From contig JAYJMM010000022.1 in the NCBI GenBank assembly GCA_037349105.1, positions 496,001-560,000 of the forward strand: a DNA stretch of 64,000 nucleotides. Reading direction: 5' to 3'. Of this stretch, positions 1-10,389 are shown in pieces; the first letter of the stretch is position 1, and each line of letters opens with the position of its first letter. The position numbers were made by a program, and so were the translations under genes. Below the pieces are notes generated by a model, which was given only the letters and a program-made list of their open reading frames with translations, ran no database searches and was not told the DNA's origin. Source of the stretch: Limnomonas spitsbergensis (taxonomy: Eukaryota; Chlorophyta; Chlorophyceae; Chlamydomonadales).

Positions 1-175
1 AAACATACCAGTCCAAAAGCAATACATCAGTCTGGGGCAAGAGCGGTGTTCATAAAATATGCCAGTCCAAAGGCAACAGAGCAGTCAGAAGCAACAACGG
101 TGCTTAAAAATACTATTAATAAAGCAATTAGACCTGTCAGACGCACGAGCGGTGGAAATATACCAGTCCTAAAGC
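1..175. repeat. Short diverged tandem repeat, about 52-bp period
   Basis: A phrase close to CCAGTCCAAARGCAA recurs near 9, 62 and 164, and GAGCGGTG-like words recur at about 50-bp spacing between them. This looks like three or four diverged units running in from beyond the left edge. From 176 to about 520 I see no gene or repeat. Confidence 0.5.
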
Positions 176-520
176 AAAAGAGGGAAGCACTGAGAGGAAG
201 CTCCTAGTCTTACACAGTCGCCATAAGCAAATCTCCAGAAACCAGAGGGGACTAGTTGAGTGGAGATCTCCTCTCTGCCACCGATGGTCGGGAAGGTCAT
301 GGCCTAAGTGTTTGTAAGTCTTGATTTACTCTGACTCCGTACGCAAGGGCCAAGCCAGGTCCACTGCAGACAAGTTCTTCTCCGGGACCCAACACTTCTC
401 ACAAGGCCGCTTGGAAGAAACACCATATCCTTGATCTCTGGCTCATCCCCGCCAAAGCAGAACAGCCAAGGGAAAACAAACTGACTGTTGCCCCATAGAT
501 CTCGGAGTTGGACGCCTACG

Positions 521-1587
521 GGGCAGGGGCAGGGACAAGGGCAGGGGCAGGGGCAGGGACAGGGGCAGGGACAGGGGCAGGGGCAGGGGCAGGGGCAGGG
601 GCAGGGGCAGGGGCAGGGGCAGGGGCAGGGGCAGGGGCAGGGGCAGGGGCAGGGGCAGGGGCAGGGGCAGGGGCAGGGGCAGGGGCAGGGGCAGGGGCAG
701 GGGCAGGGGCAGGGGCAGGGGCAGGGGCAGGGGCAGGGGGGCAGGGGCAGGGGCAGGGGGGCAGGGGCAGGGGCAGGGGCAGGGGCAGGGGCAGGGGCAG
801 GGGCAGGGGCAGGGGCAGGGGCAGGGGCAGGGGCAGGGGCAGGGGCAGGGGCAGGGGCAGGGGGCAGGGGGCAGGGGGCAGGGGGCAGGGGGCAGGGGGC
901 AGGGGGCAGGGGGCAGGGGGCAGGGGGCAGGGGGCAGGGGGCAGGGGGCAGGGGGCAGGGGGCAGGGGGCAGGGGGCAGGGGGCAGGGGGCAGGGGGCAG
1001 GGGGCAGGGGGCAGGGGGCAGGGGGCAGGGGGCAGGGGGCAGGGGGCAGGGGGCAGGGGGCAGGGGGCAGGGGGCAGGGGGCAGGGGGCAGGGGGCAGGG
1101 GGCAGGGGGCAGGGGGCAGGGGGCAGGGGGCAGGGGGCAGGGGGCAGGGGGCAGGGGGCAGGGGGCAGGGGGCAGGGGGCAGGGGGCAGGGGGCAGGGGG
1201 CAGGGGGCAGGGGGCAGGGGCAGGGGCAGGGGCAGGGGCAGGGGCAGGGGCAGGGGCAGGGGCAGGGGCAGGGGCAGGGGCAGGGGCAGGGGCAGGGGCA
1301 GGGGCAGGGGCAGGGGCAGGGGCAGGGGCAGGGGCAGGGGCAGGGGCAGGGGCAGGGGCAGGGGGCAGGGGGCAGGGGGCAGGGGGCAGGGGGCAGGGGG
1401 CAGGGGGCAGGGGGCAGGGGGCAGGGGGCAGGGGGCAGGGGGCAGGGGGCAGGGGGCAGGGGGCAGGGGGCAGGGGGCAGGGGGCAGGGGGCAGGGGGCA
1501 GGGGGCAGGGGGCAGGGGGCAGGGGGCAGGGGGCAGGGGGCAGGGGGCAGGGGGCAGGGGGCAGGGGGCAGGGGGCAGGGGGCAGGG
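521..1587. repeat. G-rich minisatellite, GGGGCA / GGGGGCA blocks
   Basis: The block alternates a 6-bp unit GGGGCA (about 527-860 and 1217-1362) with a 7-bp unit GGGGGCA (about 860-1216 and 1363-1587). Unit length switches in long homogeneous runs, which suggests separate slippage or conversion events. Every unit carries four or five consecutive G, so the plus strand can in principle form tandem G-quadruplexes. Long open frames across it (Gly-Gln, Gly-Arg, Ala-Pro, Cys-Pro-Leu-Pro) result from the repeat and are not taken as genes. Confidence 0.95.
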
Positions 1588-2280
1588 GCAGAAGTCAGGA
1601 GCAGGGACATATAGAAGAAGTAGGGACAGGGGACAGGAGCAGGGACAGAAGGCATGAGTAGGGATAGGGGGTATACGCAGGGACAGGGGGCAGGAGCAGG
1701 GACATGGGGCAGGAACAAGGACAGAAGGCAGGAGCAGGGACAGAAGACAGGAGGTGGGTTAGAAGGCAGGAGCAGGGACAGGGGGCATGAGCAGGGACAG
1801 AAGGCAGAAGCAGGGGCAGAGGGCAGGAGCAGGGACAGAAGGCGGGAGCAGGGACAGAAGGCAAAAACCGGGACAGAAGGCAGGAACAGGGACAGAAGGC
1901 AGGAGCAGGGGCAGAAGGCAGGAGCAGGGACAGAAGGCAGAAGCAGGGACAGAAGGCAGGAGCATGAACAGAAGGCAGAAACATGGACAGGGGGCAGGAG
2001 CAAGGACAGAAGGCAGGAGCTGGAACAGAAGGCAGGAGCATGGACAGAAGGCAGGAGCAGGAACATAAGGCAGGAGCATGGACAGAAGGCAGGAGCAGGA
2101 ACAGAAGGCAGGAGCAGGGACAGAAAATAGGAGCAGGAACAGAAGGCATGAGCAAGGACAGAAGGCATGAGCAGGGACACGGGGCAGGAGCTAGGACAGG
2201 AGGCAGAAGCAAGGACAGAAGGTAGGAGCAGGGACAAGGGGCAGAAGCTGGGACAAGGGGCAGGAACTGGGACATGGGGC
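1588..2280. repeat. Degenerate 19-bp minisatellite (CAGGAGCAGGGACAGAAGG-like)
   Basis: About 35 imperfect copies of a 19-bp purine-rich unit follow the G-rich array directly. Substitutions (GGGGCA in place of AGAAGG, AACA in place of GACA) show it is older than the pure array to its left and may be related to it. Confidence 0.85.
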
Positions 2281-2289
2281 AAGAGCTAC

Positions 2290-3125
2290 TACTGGTATCA
2301 TGCAGCCAGGATAATGCACGTTCATGGTTGCGCATGTGGCCAATAGATGTACCGGTATTGCATTGCAAAAAAATAAGAGACCGGCCCATGGTCGGTCGCC
2401 TAAGCAGCACGCACCTAGGCGTGGACCAGGGTAGCAACGGCCGCTCACTACTACCCGTTTCATGCAGCCAATATAGTGCACATTAATGGATTTGCATGTG
2501 GCCAAAAATTGTACCGGCACGGCACATTCTTGACAGAGAGCAAAACAAGACCGGCCAAAGGTCGGTCTCCTAAGCATCACACCTAAGCGCGGACCTGGGT
2601 GGCAGGGGCCGATCACTGATACTGGTTTCATGCAGCCTGTTCAATGCATGTTTATGGTTGCACACGTGGACAGTAGCTGGACCGGTCATGCACCTTCCTG
2701 ATAGGGGGTAACAATACCGCCTACTGTCCGTTGCCCAAGCAGGCACCTAAGTGCGAACATGGGGAGAAGCGGCCGCTCCCCAGCCCCGGTTTTCTGCAGC
2801 CAATATAATAGATGCTCATGGTTGCGCATGTGGGCAGTAGCTGTACAAGCATTGCACCTCCCTGATAGGGGCGGAAACCAGACCGGAATGCGGTCGGTCG
2901 TACAAGCGGCACGCACCTAAGCGCAGGCCGGGGTAGCATTGGCCGTTCACTGTTACTAGCATCATACAGTCAGTAGAATCAAGTTTCATGGTTGCGCAAG
3001 TGGCCAATAGTTTTACTGGTATTGCACCTCCTGAGCTCTCCGATGGGAGGCAAAACAAGGCCCACGGCTGGTCACCTAAGCAACACTCACCTAGGCGAGG
3101 ACCTCGGTAGCAGCAACGGTGTGCA
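2290..3125. repeat. Five diverged units of a ~165-bp satellite
   Basis: Anchor phrases near ATGCAGCC, TTCATGGTTGCGCATGTGG and CACCTARGCG recur in the same order at about 165-bp intervals (anchors near 2301, 2464, 2633, 2797 and 2966). Units differ by many substitutions, so the array is old. No open frame is conserved between units. Confidence 0.8.
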
Positions 3126-3129
3126 ATCT

Positions 3130-3530
3130 AGCCAACAACCCCACGCTGGTGCGCAAGCTGGGCCATTAACTCCAAGCTGGTGGGCAAGCTGGCCACCAGC
3201 TCCATGCTGGTGTGCAAGTTGTCCATCAGCTTCACGCCGGTGCGCAAGCTGACCACCAAATCCATGTTGAAGCGTGCCTGGTGAGCAAGATGGCTAGAAG
3301 CTCCACACTGGTGCGCAAGCTGGGCAGATGTTCCAGGCTGTTCCGCATACTGGCTAGCATTGAATCTTTATGTCGGTGAACAAGCCTGCTACTCGCCAGC
3401 AGCTCCATGCTGGTGTGCAAGCTCGCTGCATGCAACAGGAGGCCAACAGCTCCATGCTGATGGGCAAGCTGGCCACCAGCTTCTTGTTTGTGCGCAAGCT
3501 GGGAAGCAACGCCAGGCTGATGTGTGATTT
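3130..3530. repeat. 33-36 bp minisatellite (CAGCTCCATGCTGGTGTGCAAG-type)
   Basis: About eleven imperfect units contain CTCCATGCTGGTG followed by TGCAAGCTGGCC. Frames through it read as a repetitive peptide on both strands and are not supported as a gene. From about 3535 to 4030 I see nothing recognisable. Confidence 0.75.
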
Positions 3531-4029
3531 GGCCTGTGTTGCAGACAGGGAGACATGCATCAGCCCCCCCGTTGCAGACTCAATTTCTGTTCATAGGGGA
3601 ACAAACTATCACTGTATTCACACTTGGAACGCATGCACATCTTCATCTCCGCCCCATTCGAATTCCTAAACTAGTAGCTAGTTGAACAAAGCAAAAATAT
3701 GCACACAGATATATATGCACACGACGAAGCTGTCATGCATTTTCCATACGAGCGTATAACTTGATGTTGAGCTGTGAAGATGACTAATGCCGACGCAAGA
3801 GGAATGACGAGTTGACGACGCTAGCAAGAGCGAGCGAGGGCCAGCAGGAGCGAGCGGGCGGGTGCACCTGTACCAGTACTTCGACAGGGCGGGTGTCGAC
3901 AGGGGAGAAAAAGCGGACAGTTGAATCAATCGAGCTTCAAGCGTTCGATCAAGCGAACTTTTCCCTCCGTTTGAATCAATCGACCATTTCAAGCGGCCGA
4001 ATCTTACCGACGAGCTATCATGGTAATGG

Positions 4030-4440
4030 ATGCCTGCTGCTGGGTTGAGTTGTGGTTATAACCGACGGTAATGGACGCTTTGAGTGTCAGATTTGATGGA
4101 AATGATGGCCGGTTTTCAGTTCATCAGTTATTATGGGGATGGTTCGCTGTCACTAGGTTTGAGCAGCAGTTATTATTGTGATGGCTGAGACTCAATAGCA
4201 GTTAAGATGGAGATCATGGATGGGTGTCAGTAACAGTTCTGATGGTGATGGATGGCTGCTGTGGGGTTTGAACAGCAGTGGTTATGACAATGGCTGTTTT
4301 TTAGTAGCACTTATGATGGTGACAAGTGGGTTACAAAAGCAGTTATGATGGATATCATGGATCGATTGCAATAGCAATTATGATGATGATGGGTGGATGT
4401 TGTTGGGATGCTTTTGAGTAGCAGTATGTAATTTATATCG
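4030..4440. repeat. Very diverged GATGG/CAGCAGT-rich repeat
   Basis: Words such as GATGGTGATGGATGG, TTTGAGCAGCAG and AGCAGTTATGATGG recur roughly every 60 bases. This looks like a decayed tandem array. Repeat boundaries are soft. Confidence 0.45.
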
Positions 4441-5870
4441 GGTGGCCTTACGTCCCTGGCTTATAGTTTTACTCAAGTGTTATGCCTTAGGCTTTCTGTG
4501 CGTGATCTATGTAACCCCCGTGAACATTTCAATTCCATTGCACCTCTGAGCCCCACTTAAAAAGGCATGACCACGTGGGCGCCTAACCAAAGTCTGTTTT
4601 GAAGAATGAAACCAAAAATAAACCAAAATAAGTAGGTCAGGAAAAATATGTAGGGGATATGAAATCAAGGAACCGTAGGGGGCAAAATGTAGAACATCAT
4701 CATAGATTTAAAGAGCTTGGAGAGAGCATTCCAAACCTGGTATAAAACGTGTTTTGGCCCAGAAGGTGGGGTGGATAAGGGGGGGGGTAGAGGGGGTTAA
4801 AAGGAAATATATCTGAGAAAAATACTCACATTTTTGTACAGCAGGTTGAGACGATAGCTACCCCTTGTGTTCCTTGTGGCAAACGCTCGGCCCACTTGCA
4901 TCGTCCTACGTGTTAGTAAAACATAGCATTTATATACGATCCCCTACACATCCCATTTTGACTCGGGGCGGCTTTGCAATAAAAGAACTGGTGTTGACAT
5001 GCCCATTGTTCAGTCAAACAGTGTACTAGTGCTGGTAGATGTTGTGATCTAAGCAGGGCATACATGTTTTAAGGTCTTCAAATTCATAGAAGATGCACGC
5101 AGCAGCCCTAGGGAATCGCCGACAAGGGACAACGTGACATTAAGGGGCTAAGAGGCTAGCCAAGGAGTGTTACGAGGTACATGTATACTTGAGTAAGAAG
5201 AGAAGAATGCATGGAGCGAGCCAGGCATTCTCGAAGTACCACAAAACAGACTGGATCCGAAACCAAAAAGAATGTACAAGCCACCCATGCGTGCGGTGCA
5301 CCCATATGTCGTGACATGAGCACTTATGGAAGCGACATCGCATAATAACATGGCCATTCTCCTCCTATTCTGGCTGTATCGGCATATCCCACACCCGTTA
5401 CTACCCAGGCTGCTGCTGCTGTCGTCATCAGCACTCTTGCAGGACCATCAACTGCTGTTGATAAGATACCAAAAACAAACAAGAGCCCGACGCAAATTTT
5501 GTCCCTGTATTGAGCAAATCCTGCCAACATTTGATATTTGTGAACCAGCTAGGGAACAGTGAGGGACACCATTTGGGACGTTGAGAGACACCGTTGAGCT
5601 GATTCGAATGAACCAAAGTTCTACCCTTCAAAAGTTTTGCATTTTTATTGAGAATTAAGGTTTGACTAGGTTCTGAAGGCACAAAGGGGTAGCCCGGGTC
5701 GCTAAAATTGCTTAGGGAGGGGGGGTACTGTTTTTGCCCTCTCTCACGGCCTCACACACACACCCTCTCTTAAGGAATACACAAAGGCTAGGAAAGGTCA
5801 GCCCGGCCTCTGAAACATCCATGTCTCGATAGCTAGCACATCTTCCACAATACGAGTCCCGTGATTACGT
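4441..5870. other. Stretch without a recognisable gene
   Basis: Open frames are short on both strands, none resembles a known family, and no tandem array is visible. There is a G run near 4780 and simple CTCTC/CACACA patches near 5740-5775. Confidence 0.4.
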
Positions 5871-5873
5871 CAA

Positions 5874-6790
5874 TGACGTTGCACCTCTAGGCCATGCACA
5901 AGCAGGCTCGGCCGCATGGGCGCCCACCTGTTGTGTAGGGAGAAATGGAAGGAACTAAATTTAAATGTAGAGGGGGGGGGAAATGGAACAGAAGTAAATG
6001 ACAGAGAGGCAAAAAAGAACGACACCTCACCCCTCGAGCAACTAGCCCTCAACAAAGCGGACAACATCAGGTACAAAAGCAAGGATCAGCCGCACGGCCG
6101 CACCCGACTGTCTAGAAGGGAGAAAGGGAAGAAACTGAAAGGAAGAGGAGGGGGGGGGTGGAATAAAAGGGAAAGGCCGGAAAGGCAAACAAGTCAGACA
6201 CCTTATCCCTCCAGCAACTAACGCCTACAAAAGCGTCTACAAAAGCACACGCATGCCACTCATGCTCGACGTAGTTAAGCTGGTAAACATTTGTGGCACC
6301 TTTCGGGGGACCTGGCTGCCCCCCCCTGCTCCTGAAACTGCTCCCTGACACTTGGGCATTGGAAGCAAGCATGAAGTGCATCATCTACATGCTCGCCATC
6401 ACCCCTTGAGCAGCATCCTTGGTAACAGCGTGCCTCTCGCCGCTGCCTGCTGCGTCGTCCTCTGGTGTCAGCCGTGCTGATCGTGCCAAGCCGCAGTCGC
6501 AAATTTGTGCGCACACAAGCACACTCCCTCGTGCTGGTGCGGCTCAAGGCTTGCGCCAGCACAGCGCCTGCCGTGGTCTGGATCCAGGTGCGGTAGGTCG
6601 CAGCAGACCAGTGCTCAGTAGTCGGGTCCCTGGCCGGGGCCCCTCCTGCCACCGCTCGCTTAGAGTTGGCCTGCTTGTACGCTGCGTCAACGAGTGCCAG
6701 TACCTATGTGACTGGTAGGCTTTGTAGCCCAGCTGCTCCCATGGATATGTAAGGTTGGCCAAGAAGGGGCCCAACATGGTTGCCAATGTG
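5874..6790 (-). mobile_element. LINE 3' fragment (C-terminal coding end plus 3' UTR)
   Basis: Read on the minus strand, 6650-6275 encodes the C-terminus shared by every LINE fragment here: a Cys-x2-Cys, then Glu-x-Val-(Glu/Asp)-x-Ala-Leu-His-x4-Cys, resembling the zinc-binding end of many non-LTR retrotransposons. The 3' UTR follows down to a tail with GTGGGCGCCC/GCGGCCGAGC-type words and AACGTCATTG at about 5874. A second, degenerate tail-like segment at about 6050-6140 suggests a nested or two-box UTR. It is 5' truncated and has frameshifts, so it is not active. Confidence 0.7.
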
Positions 6791-7189
6791 CCGTGTTGCA
6801 ATAGGGCAGACCAGCAGACAGGCAAGGGGCGCCAACATTCAACCCTGGCTTGTTGGATTTGAAACACACAGATGCAAACAGCAAAGCTCAGGCCGGTGAA
6901 TTGAAGAATTGAGGGTGTGTCGAACTCTCCTCGATAAGACCGACCTTGCCTGAACTCAAGGAGTGCTGCATTTGCCTTTTCTAAGGTCATATTCCAACTT
7001 ATCCGCTTGCTCTTTACATGGTGATCAGAGGTGATGATCAGTTTCACTTCTTGATATTTTCTGTCGGCCTTGCCACGTCTGTGTTGAACGAATTCTCAGG
7101 TATATCGCAGCCTTTATGACAGTGATATTTTGGTCAGTAATACTTGTTTCAAGGATACCGGTATATTGTGTCTTTCCTCTTTGTTGATG

Positions 7190-7322
7190 GCTAGGGTTCT
7201 GATTCCTTACCTTCTCCTTTAACCGTATGCCAGTTGTTTCCCCTTAAGCCATTTCATTTCCGGGCGCCAACGCGGCCAAGTCTTTTGAGCTTGACCCAGA
7301 GGTGTAACGTCAATGACACATG
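7190..7322 (+). mobile_element. LINE 3' tail, plus strand
   Basis: Pyrimidine-rich sequence precedes GGGCGCCAACGCGGCCAAG, then CCAGAGGTGTAACGTCAATGAC, the conserved end of the LINE family. Only the extreme 3' end is present. From 7323 to about 7700 nothing else is recognised. Confidence 0.65.
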
Positions 7323-8281
7323 TTTGTCTCCTTGAAGAAGACAATTTATATTTGCCACAAGATTAATACTCTTATAAAGTCACATTCAAATCGAGCCTCT
7401 TTTCTTGTTTCTTGCGCTGGTGGCATCCACATCCCAAGGTTTAGGGCTCGAACCTGCCTCACGATTCCCCCCCCCCCTGCCTAGATCGCCGGGTTCCATG
7501 TTCCTGCCCCCTCACATAAAAGGGTGGCATGGCTGCACCATGGTCCTCGCAGTGCATGGTAGCTGGAATTGAGCCTAGTCATTCCCTACCAGCCCCACGT
7601 GGCCGAGCGTTCAGCAGGAACACTCAGGTATGCACCGTTCTTACATTGTTTCTCTAGAAAGCTTCTGCATCCTTCTCTAGATTTGTAAATCATGGACCAG
7701 CTGCTAACGGCGCTGGAGTCCAGGGGCGTGACCCCCCGCTATGTCTACGCGGGACGCGACATCACCATGTATCAGTGTTTCGTCCTCACTGTCCAACTGC
7801 AACAACATCGCCGACCCCTTCTCCTCAGCTTCTGTGTCGGAGGTCTGCCCCTCCATTGATGTCGCAGGGGGACCTGGGCATTGCCGCGTCCCTGGTCTGC
7901 GATTTCCAGGGGGCATGAAAAAACATTCAAGAAGAGGGTGTGCATCATTCAGGTCTAGGTCTCACCAGCTATCTGCTTGGCCCCTCAGGCCGCAGATATC
8001 AGATTTCATGTGCCTATCGAAGTATTGATAGGCACATGAGACCTGTAGATGTCCGAGAAGATAAGGCCAAGATACAAACACACTAGATCTGATGAAGGCC
8101 TGGAATCCTTCTGCTTGGGACACGGACCATAGGCCTCCAAGTCGTCAAGGTCAAGTCCACAAAAAACCACAAACTTCACATCAGCCCAGTGGTCGGTCGG
8201 TCAAGAAATGGCCCCACAAGGCCCTATGATGGCCGTCGGAAGGTGGTCTGGCGCAAACTAAAATAATGTGTGATGTGCAGC

Positions 8282-8420
8282 TCACCTGCGGGCCACTCAT
8301 CTCCACGGCTCATGAACCGCAGGAAGTCCGCGTCCAGGTCCTTGAGCTACTCTGGTGCCACCCCCCCGGGCGCTTCTCCATGACCCTGAGCACCTCCAGA
8401 GTAGTATCAAATGTGTAGCA
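8282..8420 (-). pseudogene. Decayed copy of an unrecognised exon (LKDLDADF...EWPA)
   Basis: On the minus strand this encodes Leu-Lys-Asp-Leu-Asp-Ala-Asp-Phe followed by Arg-Phe-Met and Glu-Trp-Pro-Ala, then a GT donor-like site. A paralogous stretch with the same spacing lies at about 11900-12030. In this copy a TAG interrupts the frame just before the LKDLD motif. The family is not recognised. The surrounding 7700-9300 region has a few other short frames but no supported gene. Confidence 0.35.
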
Positions 8421-9374
8421 TCTGCGGTAGCATGAGCAATTAATTGTCCAGGATAAGCTACAGTCAAGCCACATTCCCCATGCTCTGACAGCCATGCTGC
8501 TTGGAGTGGGGCTGCCCTCACGCCCTGCATGACAAGGTTATTCAACAGGCTAGATCCCTGCTTGTTGAGAGTGTAGTCCTGTCCATGAAAATATGGAGAG
8601 AGTGCGGGGTGGTCCAATGGTCACAGAATCCCTGCCTGCTTGCCCCGCAAGCACTTAAACAATCCCTCCCCACTCCTCACTTTGTTCCCTAACACGCCCC
8701 CCTGTCATGCTGCTGTACACCACGTGCTGAGCGGCACATACCAGTGTCCTCTGCATCGCCTTCACCCTCCCCGGCTGCAGGTCAGCTCCTCCAGCCGCTC
8801 ATGCAGCAGGGCGATGCTTGCCTCCGGCGGAGAGCGTCGACCCATCCAGCTGGGGCCCAAAGGCTGGTGCACGTGGTCCCCTGGGTCGAGGGATGAGGGC
8901 CTACTCTTCAGGGTAAAGGGTGAAGAGTTGGTTCAAATGGCCAAGTGGGCAAGAAGTTTGGCATTTGGATCCATTGAACGATCCTGCACCACGTGGTCAC
9001 TTGAGTTGAAAGGATCAGTGATCAGGGCAGAGTAGAATCTACAGAGTAAATGGTGACCATAAAATTAGGGTCCCAGACGGTGAAGTGCGAAGCACCCTCT
9101 AGGTTAGCTTCAACCGGTCTGGTCCACACTAAAATAAGCAGAAGAGGCCAGAAATCATTGTGATTGCCTCTGATTGCGCAGTAGGCAATGCTGTAATTAG
9201 TGATCCTGCAGGTTACACCGCAGCAGGGATGATGAGCAGGCAATCAGCAGGTGTGCAACAAAACCAGGGCAACATGACAGTGACCCCTTGTCCCTTCCCC
9301 ACCTAAAAGGCATAACCCAATATGCTTGATGATAGAACCTTAAGCCTTCTTCCAAATGCCTGTGGTTTCCTTAT

Positions 9375-10385
9375 GTCTGACTGTCTGCCTGCCTGTCTGT
9401 CTTCCTGTCTCTCTCCTGTCTGCCTGCCGGCCTGTCTGTCCATCTGCCTGCCAGCCTGCCTGCCTGTCAGTCTGCTTATCTGTCTGCCTGCCTGCCTGTC
9501 TGTCCATCAGTCTGCCTGTCTGTCTTTCTGTCAGGCTGCGTGACTACCTAGTCTGCCTGTCTGCCTGCCTGTCTGTCTATCTTCATGCCTTTCCATCTAT
9601 CTGTCCATCTGCCTACCAGCCTGTCTGTCTGTCTGCCTGCCTGTCAGTCTGCTTATCTGTCTGCCTGCCTGCCTGTCTGTCCATCAGTCTGCCTGCCTGT
9701 CTGTCTGCCTGCCTGTCAGTCTGCTTATCTGTCTGTCTGCCTGTCTGTCCATCAGTCTGCCGTCCTGTCTGTCTGCATACCTGTCTATCCTCCTGTCTGC
9801 ATGCCGGTCTGTCTGTCTGTCTATCTGCCTGCCAGCCTGTCTGTCTGCCTGTCAGCCTGCCTGTCTGTCAGTCTGCTTATCTGTCTGCCTGCCTGCCTGT
9901 CTGTCCATCAGTCTGCATGTCTGTCTTTCTGTCAGACTGCGTGACTACCTAGTCTGCCTGTCTGCCTGCCTGTCTGTCTATCTTCATGCCTTTCCATCTA
10001 TCTGTCCATCTGCCTACCAGCCTGTCTGTCTGTCTGCCTGCCTGTCAGTCTGCTTATCTGTCTGCCTGCCTGCCTGTCTGTCCATCAGTCTGCCTGCCTG
10101 TCTGTCTGCCTGCCTGTCAGTCTGCTTATCTGTCTGTCTGCCTGTCTGTCCATCAGTCTGCCGTCCTGTCTGTCTGCATACCTGTCTATCCTCCTGTCTG
10201 CATGCCGGTCTGTCTGTCTATCTGCCTGCCAGCCTGTCTGTCTGCCTGTCAGCCTGCCTGTCTGTCAGTCTGCTTATCTGTCAGCCTACCTGCCTGTCTG
10301 TCCAGTGTCCATCAGTTTGCCTGCCTGTCTATCTGTCTTTCTATTTTTCTGTCTGGCTGCGTGCCTACCTAGTCTGTCTATCTGC
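9375..10385. repeat. CTGY tetranucleotide array with a ~401-bp higher-order duplication
   Basis: About 1 kb of interspersed CTGT and CTGC tetranucleotides with occasional ATCT/CATC variants. The segment from about 9554 to 9944 recurs nearly unchanged from about 9955 to 10345, including the distinctive variant run TCTTCATGCCTTTCC, giving a 401-bp higher-order period. The Cys/Leu/Ser/Pro-rich frames across it follow from the repeat. Confidence 0.9.
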
Positions 10386-10389
10386 TGCA

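Noticed and set aside
521..1587. Telomeric repeat
   Set aside because: The units GGGGCA and GGGGGCA do not match the usual algal telomere repeats (TTTAGGG, TTTTAGGG), and unrelated repeats follow on both sides.
488..2437. Long open frames rich in Gly-Gln, Gly-Arg, Ala-Pro and Cys-Pro on both strands
   Set aside because: They arise because repeat units lack stop codons in several frames. There is no non-repetitive core and no splice or start context.
2290..3125. CRISPR-like array
   Set aside because: The units are ~165 bp, diverged throughout, without short conserved repeats and unique spacers, and the genome is eukaryotic.
9322..10372. Cys-rich CLSVCLPA protein
   Set aside because: Direct product of the CTGY tetranucleotide array.
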